Notes: a model not told the origin generated them from the letters alone. A stretch of DNA of 64,000 bases from Metarhizium brunneum (GCF_013426205.1 NC_089422.1:3224001-3288000); one strand, 5' to 3'; shown: positions 22,503 through 35,500, counted from the stretch's first letter. Numbers and translations are program-made.

Positions 22503-25500
22503 GGACCTTGCGCGAAAAGACCTTTCAAGTTCTGGACTCTTTTTATCCTATGCATATCAAGTTGGAGCTTCACGGGACGAACTTGGGATCGTAAAAGTGG
22601 ATGGCATGGCCCGGAGCCAAGACGTCACAATTATACGGCTTCAAGCCCACCCTTGGCTGAATTCTACATCATCGCATCACCGCATCAAGACGATAGACTT
22701 CTTATACCCATTCAAACTCGCGACGAATACACGATGGCGAACTTGGATAGCTCTGACATCAGAGACGCTTAATTCTGTATAGAGGGGAGAATGCGCACTC
22801 ACTAGGAGTTTTGGGGACCTCTTTTTTTGTTCGAATTACTTTCGCTTTAGCATGTACATTGCATTGTGGCTCAGGATAACAAATTTGTCACGGAGGGTGC
22901 ATTGACAGCTGACAGGGTGTCGGCACTGAATGGCAGGAATACCATAAGTTTTATTTTGATTTGTGTTTCCCAGTGACTGGTGTCATGATTTGCCTTTTGC
23001 CATGCATCAACCGTAGAGGTAAAAAGTACTTGACCCGGAAAGGAGTCTGCACATGGGGGGCCTTGGGGTCTAGAATACTGAGGCATGTTTACGACGTCAT
23101 TGACATGACTATTCCGTCAGGAGTACGTATAAATTTCTTTTTAAAAAAAAATCTGGTGTAGTATTCCGCGGGAAAAAAAAAAAAAGTCGCCCCCCTCGTT
23201 CGTCCATCTTCACCCACCACAGCCACGTGTGTTGGCACGCCATACCGACACATCTCATAGCTCAAGCTCCAAATACAAACTTTGCGCCGTCGGAATAAGC
23301 AGCCATGATAGGCCAAGCATCAAGGCTGGGCGGAATTTCGACTATGTACTACCGCCCACCCCACCTTGTCCTCTCGATGGCTTGGAGGAAAACGTGGTGG
23401 CTGCCGGTTCTCGGGGTTGCCGGGTATTGTGTGCCATTCTCTAGTCGGTGCGGCGCGTTGGGTGAATAGGGAGAATGGCAGGCGGATGGCTGTGTTTAGG
23501 GGCTTGCGGTTGTATTGTGGGAAGCGGCATCATGAGATGCGACTCGTTGGTTTGCAAATCTAGGCGTGGATTGCGAGATTTACGGAGAGGGAGGCGGATT
23601 GCGCCTATTCAGAACGAGTAATGACTTGGATGCTGACACGTGAGGCTTGTGATGGGATGGTGGTGATGGGGCTGGGGTTTTCTTGGTCGGGAGGTCTTGA
23701 GCCTGTACTGAATCATGTATTGATTGGTTGTGTACGACTGACTTGGTCGTGAAGACAACGTCCGGGCATTGTAGGACATGACCATCTGAAGACCTGCCTG
23801 CCTGGCAGCTACTAGTTCAGGCTTGTTCCAAAGTGGCTGTTGGTCAAGATGTCTTGACGGCCTTTGTTATTTGCAGAGTCGGCTGTGGATATCTGAGGCC
23901 GTCGGGCTGCCGGACAGGGCCCTTTGCTGGAAGCGGCAGACGTCGACATGCGATAGAAGGACATTTGGATCAACATTAAGAGAAGAGAATATGTATGTCA
24001 ATACTGGGCGGAGCTCCAAACTGCATGTCACATCTAAGTAGGCTGTCGGTAATAACCAGACCATATCGACGCTAGCTTCAGTCCCCGACTCCCCGCTAGC
24101 CGCCGCTAGCCTCTCCGCATGATGTCCAGGAACCAGACCATACAATGCGCTTCAACCTTGCCCAAGTTCTTCCCCGTCACACTCAACATGCTGCGGCGAC
24201 GATTCCTCGACCGCACGCCAATGTTGAACATGATGGATGCGAACCGGCCGCCATGGTGTCTCAACGCAACGTCATTCCACGTCCCATGATTCGAGATGAG
24301 AAGAGACCATGCGTCGCTGCCTTTTGCTCCCAAGATGGCTTCGTCGACCAGCCGCCGGGCTTCCAACACCGAACGGCAGTAATGTAGGAAACTTCTTCTA
24401 AGCGCTGGCATCAGCAGGATCTTTACGACTTCCTATATTATCAAGAGGTTCCTAATCGAGCGCTTCAGTGACGCACAATTCTTAGCGCCTGGCAGAATTC
24501 ATTATGGCCTTTTCCCGGATGATCCAGCGGTAGTTGGTGACCAACTCCAATGTTTCCTTTCATCATGAACCAAGAAGATAGAAAAATGACATATTTCCGA
24601 CTTCATCGAATTTGGTCCAAGTGGTACACCCATGCCCAACAATATCAAGAAGGGGTCTCACGAGCTCAGCAGCAGAGACGCCATCTTCAATCCGCAGGAT
24701 CAACTAGAACAGCGCCACGACGCCAACAGTGAATCTCCTCGCGATACAACGAAAACACGAGTGTGTTGTGATGAAGCCGTCTACCTTTGCCGTTGATGAC
24801 AGGACATTAGAAGCAACGTTAGGGCCAGCATCACAAAGTCATCACCGTGGCAGATACAAGAGCAAGGCGGCTGGGTGAAAGCTTGGAGGCAAAGGAGCGC
24901 ATGTACGTGGCCACAAGACTATAACGTCAAGGCTATTCAAGCTCCTATCAATACCGGTTCATGACAACGGCGACCCGAGCCATTGCGGCTCAATTCGCAA
25001 CTGGAACAAGCAAACTTGGTGTAATTTCTAGTCATCATAGCGTCGGTCACCATGATTCATGACCAAACTTGACACCGAAACAGATTCGGATCAAAGAGAA
25101 TTTTTGGCATGTAAAGAAACATGGCTGCAGACTATGAAGAAAAATGTCTTTGTGAAGCAGCTGAGTCAACAATGTGTCTCGTATCGTGACGCCTAGGGTC
25201 TAAACCGAGTAACCGAGTTAAAGCAAACGGAAAGAAGGCCTGCTCGCATTGTCATACAGTCAGACAAGACGGTGCTCTGGTAGACATGCTATGCTGTCTT
25301 TGACAAAGGGCCCGGTCATTGCCGAGATGTGCCAAGGTTTACGCAAGGTTTCATCTCGTAGTTTTATTCAACAAGCTCACGCCACGATGCCCCCGGAAAA
25401 GATGAGAAAAGAATTATCCTTTTTGCTTTGTGTAAGTCTTATTAGCTTGCCCAATACGCTTCCCCTATCCAGTTTTAGTATCTGCCGTGCCGTCCACAAC

Positions 25501-26007
25501 CTTTGAGCCAACATGTGGTGGCCGCGTACGTGTTGCGCTTTTACTTGGACCGGTGGTGAAGCCACCGCCATCCCACTGCAAGTTCTTAGTCTAATCCAAC
25601 TTAATGTTTATTCCAAGCATGTTGCAAGAGGCTATAATTTTCTGGCTTGTGTCCGCCGCGGGGCCAAGTGTACTTGTCTTCTTTCCGAAGCAGCGCCGAG
25701 CGCCAGATTCTCACGCCGTTGCAGTCCATGTAAACTATACTGATACATAGAGACACACAACCTTTTCACCAATACGCATCGGCAAAGGCAATACATGTTA
25801 CTCTCAGCTGATTGACTCGGAAGAAATCACATAAAAGGATGTCACGTCCCCCAACAGAAAAAAAAAAGAACATCATCTCACTCATCCTTCACCCACCCAC
25901 GAATATCATCTCTTATATACACAAAACCCGCAGCTCTCAGCAGCATTCCCAATTTATACAAATATCTTTTCTGCATCTAAACTGCAAGACACATCAACTC
26001 CTCCAAA
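22503..26007. other. Intergenic, 3.5 kb
   Basis: No supported gene. A 101-codon minus frame (24411-24106) has coding-like composition, but its upstream frame is broken by many stops and no family was recognised. The last 200 bp are the CT-rich promoter and leader of the 26008 gene. Confidence 0.5.
25913..25920 (+). promoter_or_regulatory. TATA-like element of the repeat-bearing secreted protein gene
   Basis: TTATATAC, 88 bp before the ATG and preceded by CT-rich DNA. The distance suits a leader of about 60 nt. Confidence 0.45.
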
Positions 26008-26637
26008 ATGCGATTCGCCGTCTTTGTCGCAGTCACCTCTGCCATCGCTCTGACCGACGCCGCCCCCGTCGTCCAGACCGAGGCAGCCGTCCCCGATGTG
26101 CCTCATCGCGACCCGGCCGACTACTACAAAGTCGTTGCCGCACAGCCCACCGAAACGGCCTCGATCCCACCTCACAAGAAATACAGGGGCGTTCCTCAGA
26201 CCACCGAGGGGATCACGGTTCAGAACTCCAAGCGCTGGCTCATCTTTGGAGACCCGACCCTGAACAGGAACAAGACGGAGCCAGTGCGCCCTCAACTTCC
26301 AAAGACGAGTGCTAGCACGAACCGCTTCCCCAGGCCCATGCTTCCACTGATTCCGTGCTGCGGCCCTTGCGAAACCTTTTTCGAGAAGAATCCCGCGGGT
26401 TTGGGGGTATTTGTGTGCCCGAGCATGCCGAGTAGGAAGCCTTCACCTACTACTACCGAGGGACAAGGTCCCAAGGAGACTGGGAAGCCTTCGTCTACTG
26501 TTACTGAGGGACGTGGAACCAGGGTCACCGAGATGCCTTCGTCTACTATTACTCTGGAACAGGGACCCAAGATCACCAAAAGGCCTTCACCTACCAAGGC
26601 ACATGGACACGAGGAGAATAAGATGTCACAGCTTTAG
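26008..26637 (+). CDS. Secreted protein with a 16-residue C-terminal repeat, 209 aa
   Basis: The N-terminus MRFAVFVAVTSAIALTDAAP is a clear signal peptide with cleavage probably near residue 19. Residues 20-110 are acidic to neutral with no known domain. A CCGPC cluster lies at 117-121 and a further Cys at 137. From residue 144 a 16-residue unit repeats: KPSPTTTEGQGPKETG, KPSSTVTEGRGTRVTE, MPSSTITLEQGPKITK, then a partial RPSPT. The unit is rich in Ser/Thr/Pro, so O-mannosylation is likely. Dibasic KR sites occur at 75-76 and 191-192, but not between every repeat, so this is not a classical Kex2-processed repeat protein. A TATA-like element and CT-rich leader support the start. It could be a wall-associated or effector-like protein; no function can be assigned. 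Confidence 0.75.
   Translation: MRFAVFVAVTSAIALTDAAPVVQTEAAVPDVPHRDPADYYKVVAAQPTETASIPPHKKYRGVPQTTEGITVQNSKRWLIFGDPTLNRNKTEPVRPQLPKTSASTNRFPRPMLPLIPCCGPCETFFEKNPAGLGVFVCPSMPSRKPSPTTTEGQGPKETGKPSSTVTEGRGTRVTEMPSSTITLEQGPKITKRPSPTKAHGHEENKMSQL
26437..26595 (+). repeat. 48-bp coding minisatellite, about 3.3 units
   Basis: Three full in-frame 48-bp units and a partial fourth encode the 16-residue repeat of the 26008 gene. The units differ by several substitutions but keep the length, so the reading frame has been preserved. Confidence 0.8.
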
Positions 26638-27307
26638 AGCTATTTAAGGCATGTCTCATGTCTTGGCTTTTGGAGCGAGTCGAGGACATGTTTGGTCCCT
26701 CTACTATTCTATCCTTATTACATTTTCCTATGTTTTATTACCCGCTGGTTTTGGATGGGGCGAGTCTCCCGAGCATATCGGAAGCCATCTCCAGGTGTGG
26801 CATTTGGACAGGGAGGCTTGGGGGCATCTCTTGCAGGAATTACCCTGCTACTTAGTTAGACACTAGCTGTTTAGCCCTAGTCGTACACCATCCAACAAGA
26901 AAAGTTAGTTCGTCTCCAAGATTATGAAGCGGTGTAACTTGTGGCCTTGGTCTGACCCCAACGCGTGCATCTCGACGCCATCAAAGTCACTTCAGCCGAG
27001 ATGCTACCTTGGGGAAAATGCCAGAATCGTATTAAATATCCAACAGAGTCCAGATGCAAGCCGCATTTCAGATCCAGCCATCTATTCCTCCGTGGCCGGA
27101 ATGTAAATGTTCACAAGGGTATGATGCACACCCGCCTTGTCCTCACTTACACGCCATCGAGACCAACGGATAGACGCGACGTCTTCCAAAAAGGATTTTA
27201 AAAAAAAGAAAGGAAAAAAAACCCCCCATATTATCAACTTCAGCCAGGTAAATATTCCCCTCGCACCTTCCCCCCCGTCCAACAACATCTCACAACATGC
27301 CAAGCCA
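26638..27307. other. Intergenic, 0.7 kb
   Basis: 3' region of the 26008 gene and upstream region of the putative 27308 gene. CT-rich DNA with a C run precedes 27308. No coding region is supported. Confidence 0.5.
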
Positions 27308-27609
27308 ATGTTCAACCACGCCTCCACAGCAACACCCGGCTCAGGCATCGGCGCCGGCGAGCTGGCGGCCAAGAACATAGCCATCTCACAAGACGAGATG
27401 GGACAATCACATGGCCCATATTCGGGTATACTTGCCATTATTTGTAGCGATTCTCCTGTTTCGAATGGTACGCGCGGTGGTGTTGAACCATCTCTTCCAT
27501 CTGCATGAAAACCATCCTTCTCACCTTTGTCTCCAAAACACCAACCCGACGCACCCTCATAGCAAACCACGCTTTACAATCCAACTACCCTACCATCAAG
27601 CAGCGATAA
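27308..27609 (+). CDS. Putative small protein, 54-68 aa, two exons
   Basis: An ATG at 27308 follows a CT-rich leader (CCGTCCAACAACATCTCACA). It opens MFNHASTATPGSGIGAGELA and continues AKNIAISQDEMGQSHGPYS. Two donors in the same phase, GTATAC at 27426 and GTACGC at 27468, can join an acceptor CCTCATAG ending at 27562. Both give the C-terminus NHALQSNYPTIKQR before a stop at 27607. The first gives 54 residues, the second 68. An upstream ATG (27297) in another frame gives only 27 residues. No domain, signal or membrane segment is recognised. The gene would end about 220 bp before MRP10 on the same strand. The call rests on start context and splice logic only. Confidence 0.35.
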
Positions 27610-27830
27610 ATGTCATAATTACTCAATAAATCATCCCCCAGAGCGAGAATAGCTCCAACATCAAAACAAATCACGTGGCCCCACGATCCGCTGTATCACG
27701 TGACCCCAGCAGCTAAATCTTCCCAGAGCTGCATCAACACCAAGAACAACGAACAGCCACCACGCGACATCGCATCACGAATTCCCCCCCCTCCCGACTC
27801 GCTCCCGTCTCGGCCCTCACCACAGACACC

Positions 27831-28175
27831 ATGTCCGGCGGCCACAAGCCCATCCGTCTACCGCCCCTCAAGACCCTGCGCGTGCACAACCCCAAGCGAC
27901 AGCCCGAAAACCCCTGCATCGCAATAATGTCCAGCGTGCTCGGTACGTTTCCCCCCTCCCCTTCCTTTTTTTTTTTTGCCCACACGTAGTGCTTACAAAC
28001 AAGTGCAGCGTGCTGGGCCTCCGCGGGCTACAACGCCTCGGGCTGCGCCGCCATCGAGAACCAGCTCCGGAAATGCATGGACGGGCCTGCGCCGCCGCCC
28101 GCGCCCGCGAATACCGTCAACTACCACCTCTCGAGAATGCAGAAGCACGTCACGAGTCCGCGGAAGCAAAAGTAG
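27831..28175 (+). CDS. MRP10: Mitochondrial small-subunit ribosomal protein MRP10 (mS37), 92 aa, two exons
   Basis: Exons are 27831-27942 and 28009-28175; the 66-bp intron runs GTACGT to TGCAG and joins SSVLA to CWASAGYN. The protein is a twin CX9C (CHCH) protein: C-IAIMSSVLA-C followed by C-AAIENQLRK-C. The flanks match the family: a basic N-terminus (IRLPPLKTLRVHNPKR) and the conserved NTVNYHLSRM after a Pro/Ala-rich linker. Such proteins are imported into mitochondria, oxidised by the Mia40/Erv1 relay and assembled into the small ribosomal subunit for mitochondrial translation. Length is normal for fungal Mrp10. The small size and position of the intron make automated prediction error-prone. 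Family assignment is secure. Confidence 0.93.
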
Positions 28176-29446
28176 AGACTCCGCGTCGGCTATCAAATCA
28201 TGAAAGAAGGCTGTATGCGCGTTTATTGGGGAAAAGGAGAAAGGGGGGTTGGGCAAAAAAGACTGATCGAGTACATACATATGCGTCTGGTCCCATGGAC
28301 CTTGTGCATTTCACGGCGTTTTCATTGGCAATTTTTTTGTAAATACTATACATGTACGATGTACGGGGAGCAAACGGCCCACTGACGGCTGGTGTACGAT
28401 AGACGTCGACATCATGGAGCACCAGGGAAATCACAGCTGTACAAGACTACGGGCTTGGCATACTATTTGTAACATCCGTGACCATTTCATTCACACCAAA
28501 CTTCTAAATCGCTCATCAGAACAGCCAAGTGTCTGAATCAGTATCTATGTAACTTGGCTGAGAAGCCTCATTCCCTCCATAATTCCACGTCTACTATGCA
28601 CAACCCCAAACTGTTCCAGCTCTCCATGCCACCGTCTGTCTATCCAGCTTTGCAGCCGCCAACAAAAGAAAATCCAGCTCAGTGTCCATAGAGCGCCAAA
28701 AAAGAAAAGGAGGAAGAAGAACTAAACCGAGGTTGGAGGAGGGGCAGAAGGCAGGGGGGGAATAACAGGAAAATACAATCCCAAACGAGTGTGTGGCCGT
28801 ATATACTTTCAAACCAAAATAGAAAAAAGAAAAAAAGAGTGAAACCCAGGATGCGCCCAGCCTCCAATGCCTGGCTCCGCGAACCTCCCAGTAGCGCCTA
28901 TAAATCATGTCCATAAAATTTGCCCGAAAGATGAGAATATGATGCCATGCTACAGCCTTGCGGTACCAATGTCTCTACAGAACATCCAATGAAATGGACC
29001 GAGTCCACATGCAAGCAACCTTGAGGCAACAAAGTCTGCTGTTCGGCCAAGGTAAGAAGACACACTGTCGCGAAACAGGCTGTGGCAGTCCAAACAATAA
29101 AAAAAAAGTGATAAGAAAAAAGGTCAGGATCAAGACTCAGAATCGCGTCCAACATCAACAAATCAACTCCCAGTCAAGTTTAAAACTGTGCAGCCATACT
29201 AGTCGCTGCGATGCCGTTTAAATATGTTCATCTTGCTGGAAAACGGGCGAAGGAGGGCAGAGTAGGGAAGAATTGTCCGTGTTTGGAGTCGTCGTTCGGA
29301 ATTCGAGAGGGGCTCTATACGCTAAGATTGCGAATGCTGGCATGTTCTTGAACGCCTACTCGTGCTAAATGTGGTCGGTAAATGCTCTCAGTAACTTCGT
29401 GCGACGCCCATTGAGAATAACAAGGCCAATTTGCGACGTAGCAGTC
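28176..29446. other. Convergent 3' intergenic region, 1.3 kb
   Basis: Lies between the 3' ends of MRP10 (+) and CDC24 (-). Purine-rich runs near 28700-28850 produce spurious hydrophobic frames on the minus strand. It probably holds both 3' UTRs; no gene is seen. Confidence 0.6.
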
Positions 29447-32400
29447 TCATTGGCCTTCTCCAACACAGAAGAGCTCTATCTCTCCAACGCCGCCGGAATA
29501 CATGTTTCGGACTCCTTCGCGCCACTCCATAAAGGCAATCTGAATATCGTCATCGCTTTCAATGGTGACAAAGTCGCCATCTTCGTCACGGTACCGGAGC
29601 TTCAGCATACCCTTGCTAATGCTGCTCGTCATGAATCGTGCAAGTTTAGCGTCAATTCGATCGATCAAGGATTGATAGGTGATATTAAATGCAACCACGA
29701 GCGTCACATAGTTCCCGCTATCACAGTTGACCCTGACCTTCAACTGCGTGGGCATGGGCAAATCTGGACTCGCCACGGGGTTGCCGGTCGGAGGGAGCGT
29801 CGCCGTACCGAGGGATGGGGACACGTTGCGTGAATTCGCAGTTGCAGAGTCGACTCGCAAACCGTTGCCGCCTGTGGGTGTGTTTCCACGCGGATAGGGT
29901 TGTTGGTGAGGAAAATGAGACATCGTGCCCCCGAGGCTTCCCGAGTGCTGGTGCATTCGCTCACGTTGGGCTCCCGGGCTTTGTGTGCTGGTTCGAATTG
30001 GTAAATCATTGCGAGGCGAGCCTGTTTGCGATCGCGGGATGCTGCCGTCATGAGCTGGGTGCAAGTGCTGAGGAATGCCAGGCACGGCTGGAATATTACC
30101 CTGGCTCGGTTGACGATGTCGAGGGATACCTGCAACATTGACATCCGGTGTGCTGTAAGACCTACTTCTTTGTTGCTGAGCCGCAGTTTGACTATGGGTG
30201 GCCATTGCGGGCAGAGAAGGTCCACGAGCGGTCCTGCTACCCATGCCGATTGGATTGGGGGAGGAACCATCTCGTGACGGGGCCCGTGGCATTGAAGGAG
30301 AGTAACGCGGGTCGTCCCAAACGGCCTGTGGTGTACCGGCCTTGGGGGGGAACTGATAAGCAGGCCCAGGGAAGATGCCGCTCGTGGTGCTTGTACGAGA
30401 AGAGGCTGGAGACTCGGCCACTGGGGAGAAGTAGCTGTCTCCTCCCCTCGAGCCGGGAGATGGGGCGCCATTGCCTTGGATCTGTATATTGAGGGGAGCG
30501 GGCGGCATAGGCAATGGGAAACGCGGCGGTGGAGCTCTTGCGATGCCTGCAAGGGATTGTGTGCTCTCCCCTGTGGCAGAACGTTGTCTCAGACTGGAGC
30601 TTGAAGCGGTTCGAGGCACGGCGGTGCCCATTGATGAAGGCATTGGAAACTGGGCCGGTGCCGTTGCTGGCCCATAGTCTTCGTCGTCTTCTTCGTCCTG
30701 CTGTAGTAGATAGGGGTTCTCAAGGCCGCCGGCTTGGTCTCTGGTCCATGCAAAGTCGTTGTTGATGGATTCTTGGCTGGTGGAGAGCCGTGGCGCATGT
30801 TCTTTTCTCTGTGTCTCTAATCCGCCTGCCCATTTCCTCATTGTCTCCTCGTTAAGGAACTTGATCGTGAAATTCTCGACACCAGGGTCACCCTTCCACC
30901 AAATCTGAACGCTGTGAGAACCTACTAGAGTGGTTAGCCAACAAAAAAAAATCGCAATCAGTCAACCCCTTTTAGTGTTCGCGTCACCTACCAGGTTTTG
31001 AAAGGGACACAATGTCAGTCACGTTAGTCATGAAGATTCTGCCCTTTAGCTGAAGCTTTGCGTTCTTATTCCTGATTTTGGGCCCCGTGGATCGCGTCCT
31101 GTCTTTCTTGCCAGAGGCTTCCTTGCAACACAGCAAGATGCATTCAAAAAGGTAAATTTCATACTGCATCAACAGAAGGTTAGTTTCTCCCGATGCGAAC
31201 ATGGAATGGGGCCATTACGTACATCCTTCTCTTGATCACTCTTGCCAGTAATAACACCATACACACCGTGCAGGAGTAGCTTGCCGAATGATTCCACCTT
31301 ATGTGACTTCCAATCGTCTACTCGAGTGATGAGTTCCTCCAGAGCTTCATCAAGAAGGTCCCGGTTTACGGCTTCGTTGGCTTTGAGCAAAACTCGTTCC
31401 GCGGCTTCACATCCCGTGTTTAGATCGTCTTTGACTTCCTCATCTTCCGATTTTTTGGCGAGGTCCTTGAGCAACAATGGATATTTCACCAATCGCTGCA
31501 TAGGTTTTAGCAAAAATCCGTCCAAGGTGTTAAAGTCTGCGGCGACAGGGTGCTCTGATTGTTGAATTTTCTCGAAAACTTGGTTGGCGATTTGAGCAGC
31601 CTTGCGCTGATTGGCGATAAAGGGCTGGTAGATGTCAAAGGCATCTTCGTAGAAACAAAACGGGGCACCCCATCGCTGGACGGCCTTTGGCAAGGAGTTT
31701 GTCGTTTCGACTCGGATGAGAAATCGTCGCTGAAAGTCGAGAATCGCGTTGATGTTGAGAAAGATTTGGTGCACAACATCTCCTGGGATAAGTCCCTTTT
31801 GTTCCAACGTCTTTTTCAGGTCGTGCAAGTTTTCCAGGTCCTGGACATATTTTCGCTCGGTATCAACCAGTTCCTTGACAATGTGGTCCCTGTAGCTCAT
31901 TTGCGCGCCCCCTGTTGCGACGGCAGGCTCGTCCTCGGGGTAAGGTTGAAGCTGTAGCAACAGGCCACGTTGCTCTGCCAGATCAAGCACGTAGTTGACG
32001 ACCTGCGTAACCTTGACGAAACCGCTTGTGTCGTTTCCCATCAAATCTGTAATGACAAAACTCTGGGCGGGGGGGACTTGCAATTCCTTCATACACGCCT
32101 GCACAAACCTGAAAATGGCAATCTTGGACTTTTTCGCTTCGGATGCATTTGGGTCTTCCACCTTGAGCGGTTCCGTGGGCTGTAGCGAGTTGTAGATTGT
32201 GAGAAGGGGATACCCCGACCGGAACAGATTCCACAAGGGGTCGACAGGATCGGTAGGATCAAGTTGCTCGAGAAAAGGTCCAAAATCGGGCACTTGACTT
32301 AATCGTTGTTTAAGGGAGACACAAATCTGGTAGAGCGATCGTGAAGCATCCGCCTTTTGATTGATGATGTTGGCCGTGGCCACGACAGATCCGCCATTCT

Positions 32401-32593
32401 GCCCTGGAACCACGGTTGCAGCACTACTCAGTGAATTCAGCGACGTTGATGAACTGGTATACGCCGTCGACCCTGACAGCTGGCTACCGCGGGGCACACT
32501 GTTCATGTTGTTGTGTGGAAGGACGCTGACGCCGCTCTGGTTGGGGTGGAAGACCGGAGCGGTGTTATTTCGAAGCAGAGGGGCATGGGCCAT
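29447..32593 (-). CDS. CDC24: Cdc42 guanine-nucleotide exchange factor Cdc24, 1006 aa, three exons
   Basis: Exons are 32593-31223, 31163-30992 and 30924-29447; introns are 59 and 67 bp (GTACGT...TGCAG and GTAGGT...TCTAG). Domain order is that of fungal Cdc24. A calponin-like domain lies at about 88-210 (SLYQICVSLKQRLSQVPDF). The RhoGEF (DH) domain is at about 233-415, with DHIVKELVDTERKYVQDLE and the signature FLLKPMQRLVKYPLLLKDL. A PH domain at about 440-570 spans all three exons (YEIYLFECILLCCKEA, then SVQIWWKGDPGVENFTIKFL). A long Ser/Pro-rich linker follows. The C-terminal PB1 domain (LKVRVNCDSGNYVTLVVAFN ... DEDGDFVTIESDDDIQIAF) should bind a Bem1-type scaffold. Cdc24 loads GTP on Cdc42 at sites of polarity and drives hyphal tip growth. 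Nothing is truncated, and all key blocks are present. Confidence 0.97.
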
Positions 32594-35500
32594 GTCCGTT
32601 TACTCCATGCGTCCAGGAGAAATGAAAGCCCCAGCGTGAACAATGAAGGGCACAGGTGTTTGTCGTCGAGGTGCAGGAATGAGGGGTTGCTCGTCGTAGC
32701 AAAAGTGCAGTCGTATGGAGGGTAACCGTATGTTCGTTCGTTAACGAGGGGCGTTGTCTTTGTTTGTCACGCCCTCCCTTCTGGCACGGAGTGGTCTCAA
32801 ATTTGTAGCCTTGGTCGCGTCATTCAACAAACAATGGTCAGGCGAGACGATTCACGAGAAGGCGAGAAATGCAGCGGCCCGTCCTCTGGCAGGGAGCAGA
32901 TGTTGAATAGGGCGGCACGAGACGGCAGGTCGAGTGTAGGTGGTTTTTTTTTTTCCCTTCTTGGATGCGCAGACCAACGAAGGCGGTGGTAGACGCAGTC
33001 GGGTTTTTGGAGGGGAAGGCGACTCCTATCTCAGCTCAAATCGTTACCGAACGACTCGCGGCCAGCAACGATGTGGCAAATTACCGTCTAATAGGTGAGG
33101 CCCGACAAGTCGAACCAACGATGTCTAGGGGCAGGCGACAGTCACCGTCAATTCGGGGGCGAGCTGAGAGATGCTGCAGGCGACGATGCAGACGCAAGTA
33201 CGCAGTTCTGTATGTTTGGTTTGGGGGGGGGGCAGACAGCTCAGTTAAGGCGGTCGAGGCCGAGGTCGAGGTCTGGTTGCTCAATGCAAGGTGCGGTGGC
33301 CACAGCCAACGGTCCAGCGTTCCAATGCCCCCAGTGTCCCGGTGCTTTTCCCCCTGGCCAGTGTGGGAGTGCCTGGCGCGATGTCCAGGAAACGGTCGAC
33401 TCGAGAGCGCCAGGGCATTTGCCCGTTGTTCCAGAGTGGCTCGCAGTGGCTCTCAGTGGCTCACGTCCGCGCAACTCAAAGTGGGGCGCGTGGGTCTGTG
33501 GGATCGGGACTGACGGCCTGCCTGACTCTTCTCCAGCGAGCACGGCGGTGTTCTCGTCGAGCAACGAGTAATTGGTTGGTGAGTACGGAGTAGTAATACT
33601 TATTAATGCAGCGCAGAGGCCAGAGGCTCACGGGCTATTGTCTTTATTACTGGGGAGATGCGGCCTTGGCAACACCGGTGCCTGCGTGTGACGAAAGTGA
33701 GGCAGATGCAGGCGTATTGTACTCCGTACAGCCAAACAGAGATTGCTGGACCAGGCGAAGCAAGAAGCCGGTAGATCAGACAAGACCACAGAAACAGGGA
33801 GTTGGGGGCGGGCGGCCAGAGTCTATTACGTGCCTGGTCCCTTGGTCCCCATGGTCCCCTGGTGCTATTCATTGTCGAGTGACGGGGAACCCGGTTGGCA
33901 TTCAACGTTCGGAGAGGGGAGCTTGAGCCCCGACGCATGAACCAGTGCACAGCGGCCAGGCTGCGAGAGACGTGGCGGCAAGCAAGTGTCTGGTGTGTGA
34001 GTGTGAGTGGGTGCAGGCCACTGGTCCGTTGGCGTTGGCGGTCCGCTAGTGGAGGGGCAGGGGATCAAACTGGTGGTGACATGAACAGGCGGCACTGGAG
34101 CATTTGGGGGCCCATGTCGCGTTTAAAACTTTACCATCAAACGTATTGACACCAATCCTACTCGAGAAGGCTACCTCTAGCCTGGGTAAAGTAGGTATGT
34201 ACTTTTGTTAGTAATACCTTAACAAGTAGGTTGGTCCTATTCAATAGGTACCCCAAGAGCAGGAGCGAGGCTAAATCAATGCTCGGTACTTCAAAACTTA
34301 AGTAAGTAGACAACGCTAGACTAGGGCTTTGTCTAGTCTCTGGGCCTGCCTGGCAGAAGTTGGGCTGCAAAGCATGGATTATTTTGACCGCACTCAAAAG
34401 GACGGAGAAGTCTGCCATCAATTGATGTAGGTAAATACCTCCCAAGTACGTATGTAACTAGGTAGGTAGGCATGTACGCCGCCGCCGAGATGCAGGTATT
34501 GCCGTCATCATCGCCAGCCTGGACCTGCGTGTGGCTGACTGCAAATACATGCACGAAGCGACTTGTTTAATTCAATCGGCTTCTCAGCCCCTCCTACGGC
34601 GCTCTGATGGTCCAGCTGTGCGTGTATGGGGCCCTCCGATCTCTGTTCAATCTTCCGAATCAATTCACCGTCGCTCGCTGCCGTGGGCTGGAACAGTTGG
34701 GCTGGCCTCTGCCGTTCCTCCACCAGCATCGGGTCTATGGGCTGCCCAGTTCGACGTTGGGTTCCCAAAGTTGGGCTGCTCTGATACAACAATGCTACCA
34801 GACCTCCGTAGCCCCGAGTGCTTTGTCCCTGTCGTCGCCATCCCGCTTGACAGACGACCAGGTATGGATGCTGAATTAGGATCAGCCGTAGGGTCCAAGC
34901 AAGCCCTCTTTCTTGCGTCCATACATACGTACCGAACTTTGTCCCCAATACTCAACTTTGTGTGTCACGCTTGGCACTTGTAGATCATATCTGCCCCCAA
35001 TTAATACTCCGTATAGCCTGCATGGCGTAGGTATGTACATACATCCTTCATACCGGGCCCTTCTTCTGGTCAGGGTGGGCTCATCACGATGCTAGTCAGG
35101 GTGTCGCTCTGCGCCGAAATCTACAAATGCCCACCATCCAATCGTCAAAGCTTGGGCTGGGCAGTTGAAACCCTCGAGTCAACGACGGCTACCCATCGGG
35201 TCACCGTCCAGCGCCATGGAACCGTGATAGGCTATTGCACAACGTCAGCACCTGTCCAAGTGAAAATGGAAAAGGGGGTCGGTCCTCGTTAGAGTGGCGT
35301 CTTTGTTTCGAAGACTGCCACCGGGTTCGCTGGAGCGCCGTTTGGTGTTTCGCCAACGTCATGTGCTTGACGGCGGCGGCACCATAGGATGGCACCACCA
35401 CATTTCGGCCCTTTGATACGGAGTTGGAGTAACAGATGGAGGCCTGGGTTGACCTTTGTCCCCGTGCCTTTTATGTTTTATTTCTTGTTGAGTGTGTCCT

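Noticed and set aside
24106..24411. 101-codon minus frame with coding-like composition
   Set aside because: The upstream frame is broken by many stops and no family is recognisable; a decayed gene is possible but unproven.
32965..33571. 182- and 158-codon plus frames upstream of CDC24
   Set aside because: They overlap in different frames in GC-rich promoter DNA without domains; more likely promoter sequence.
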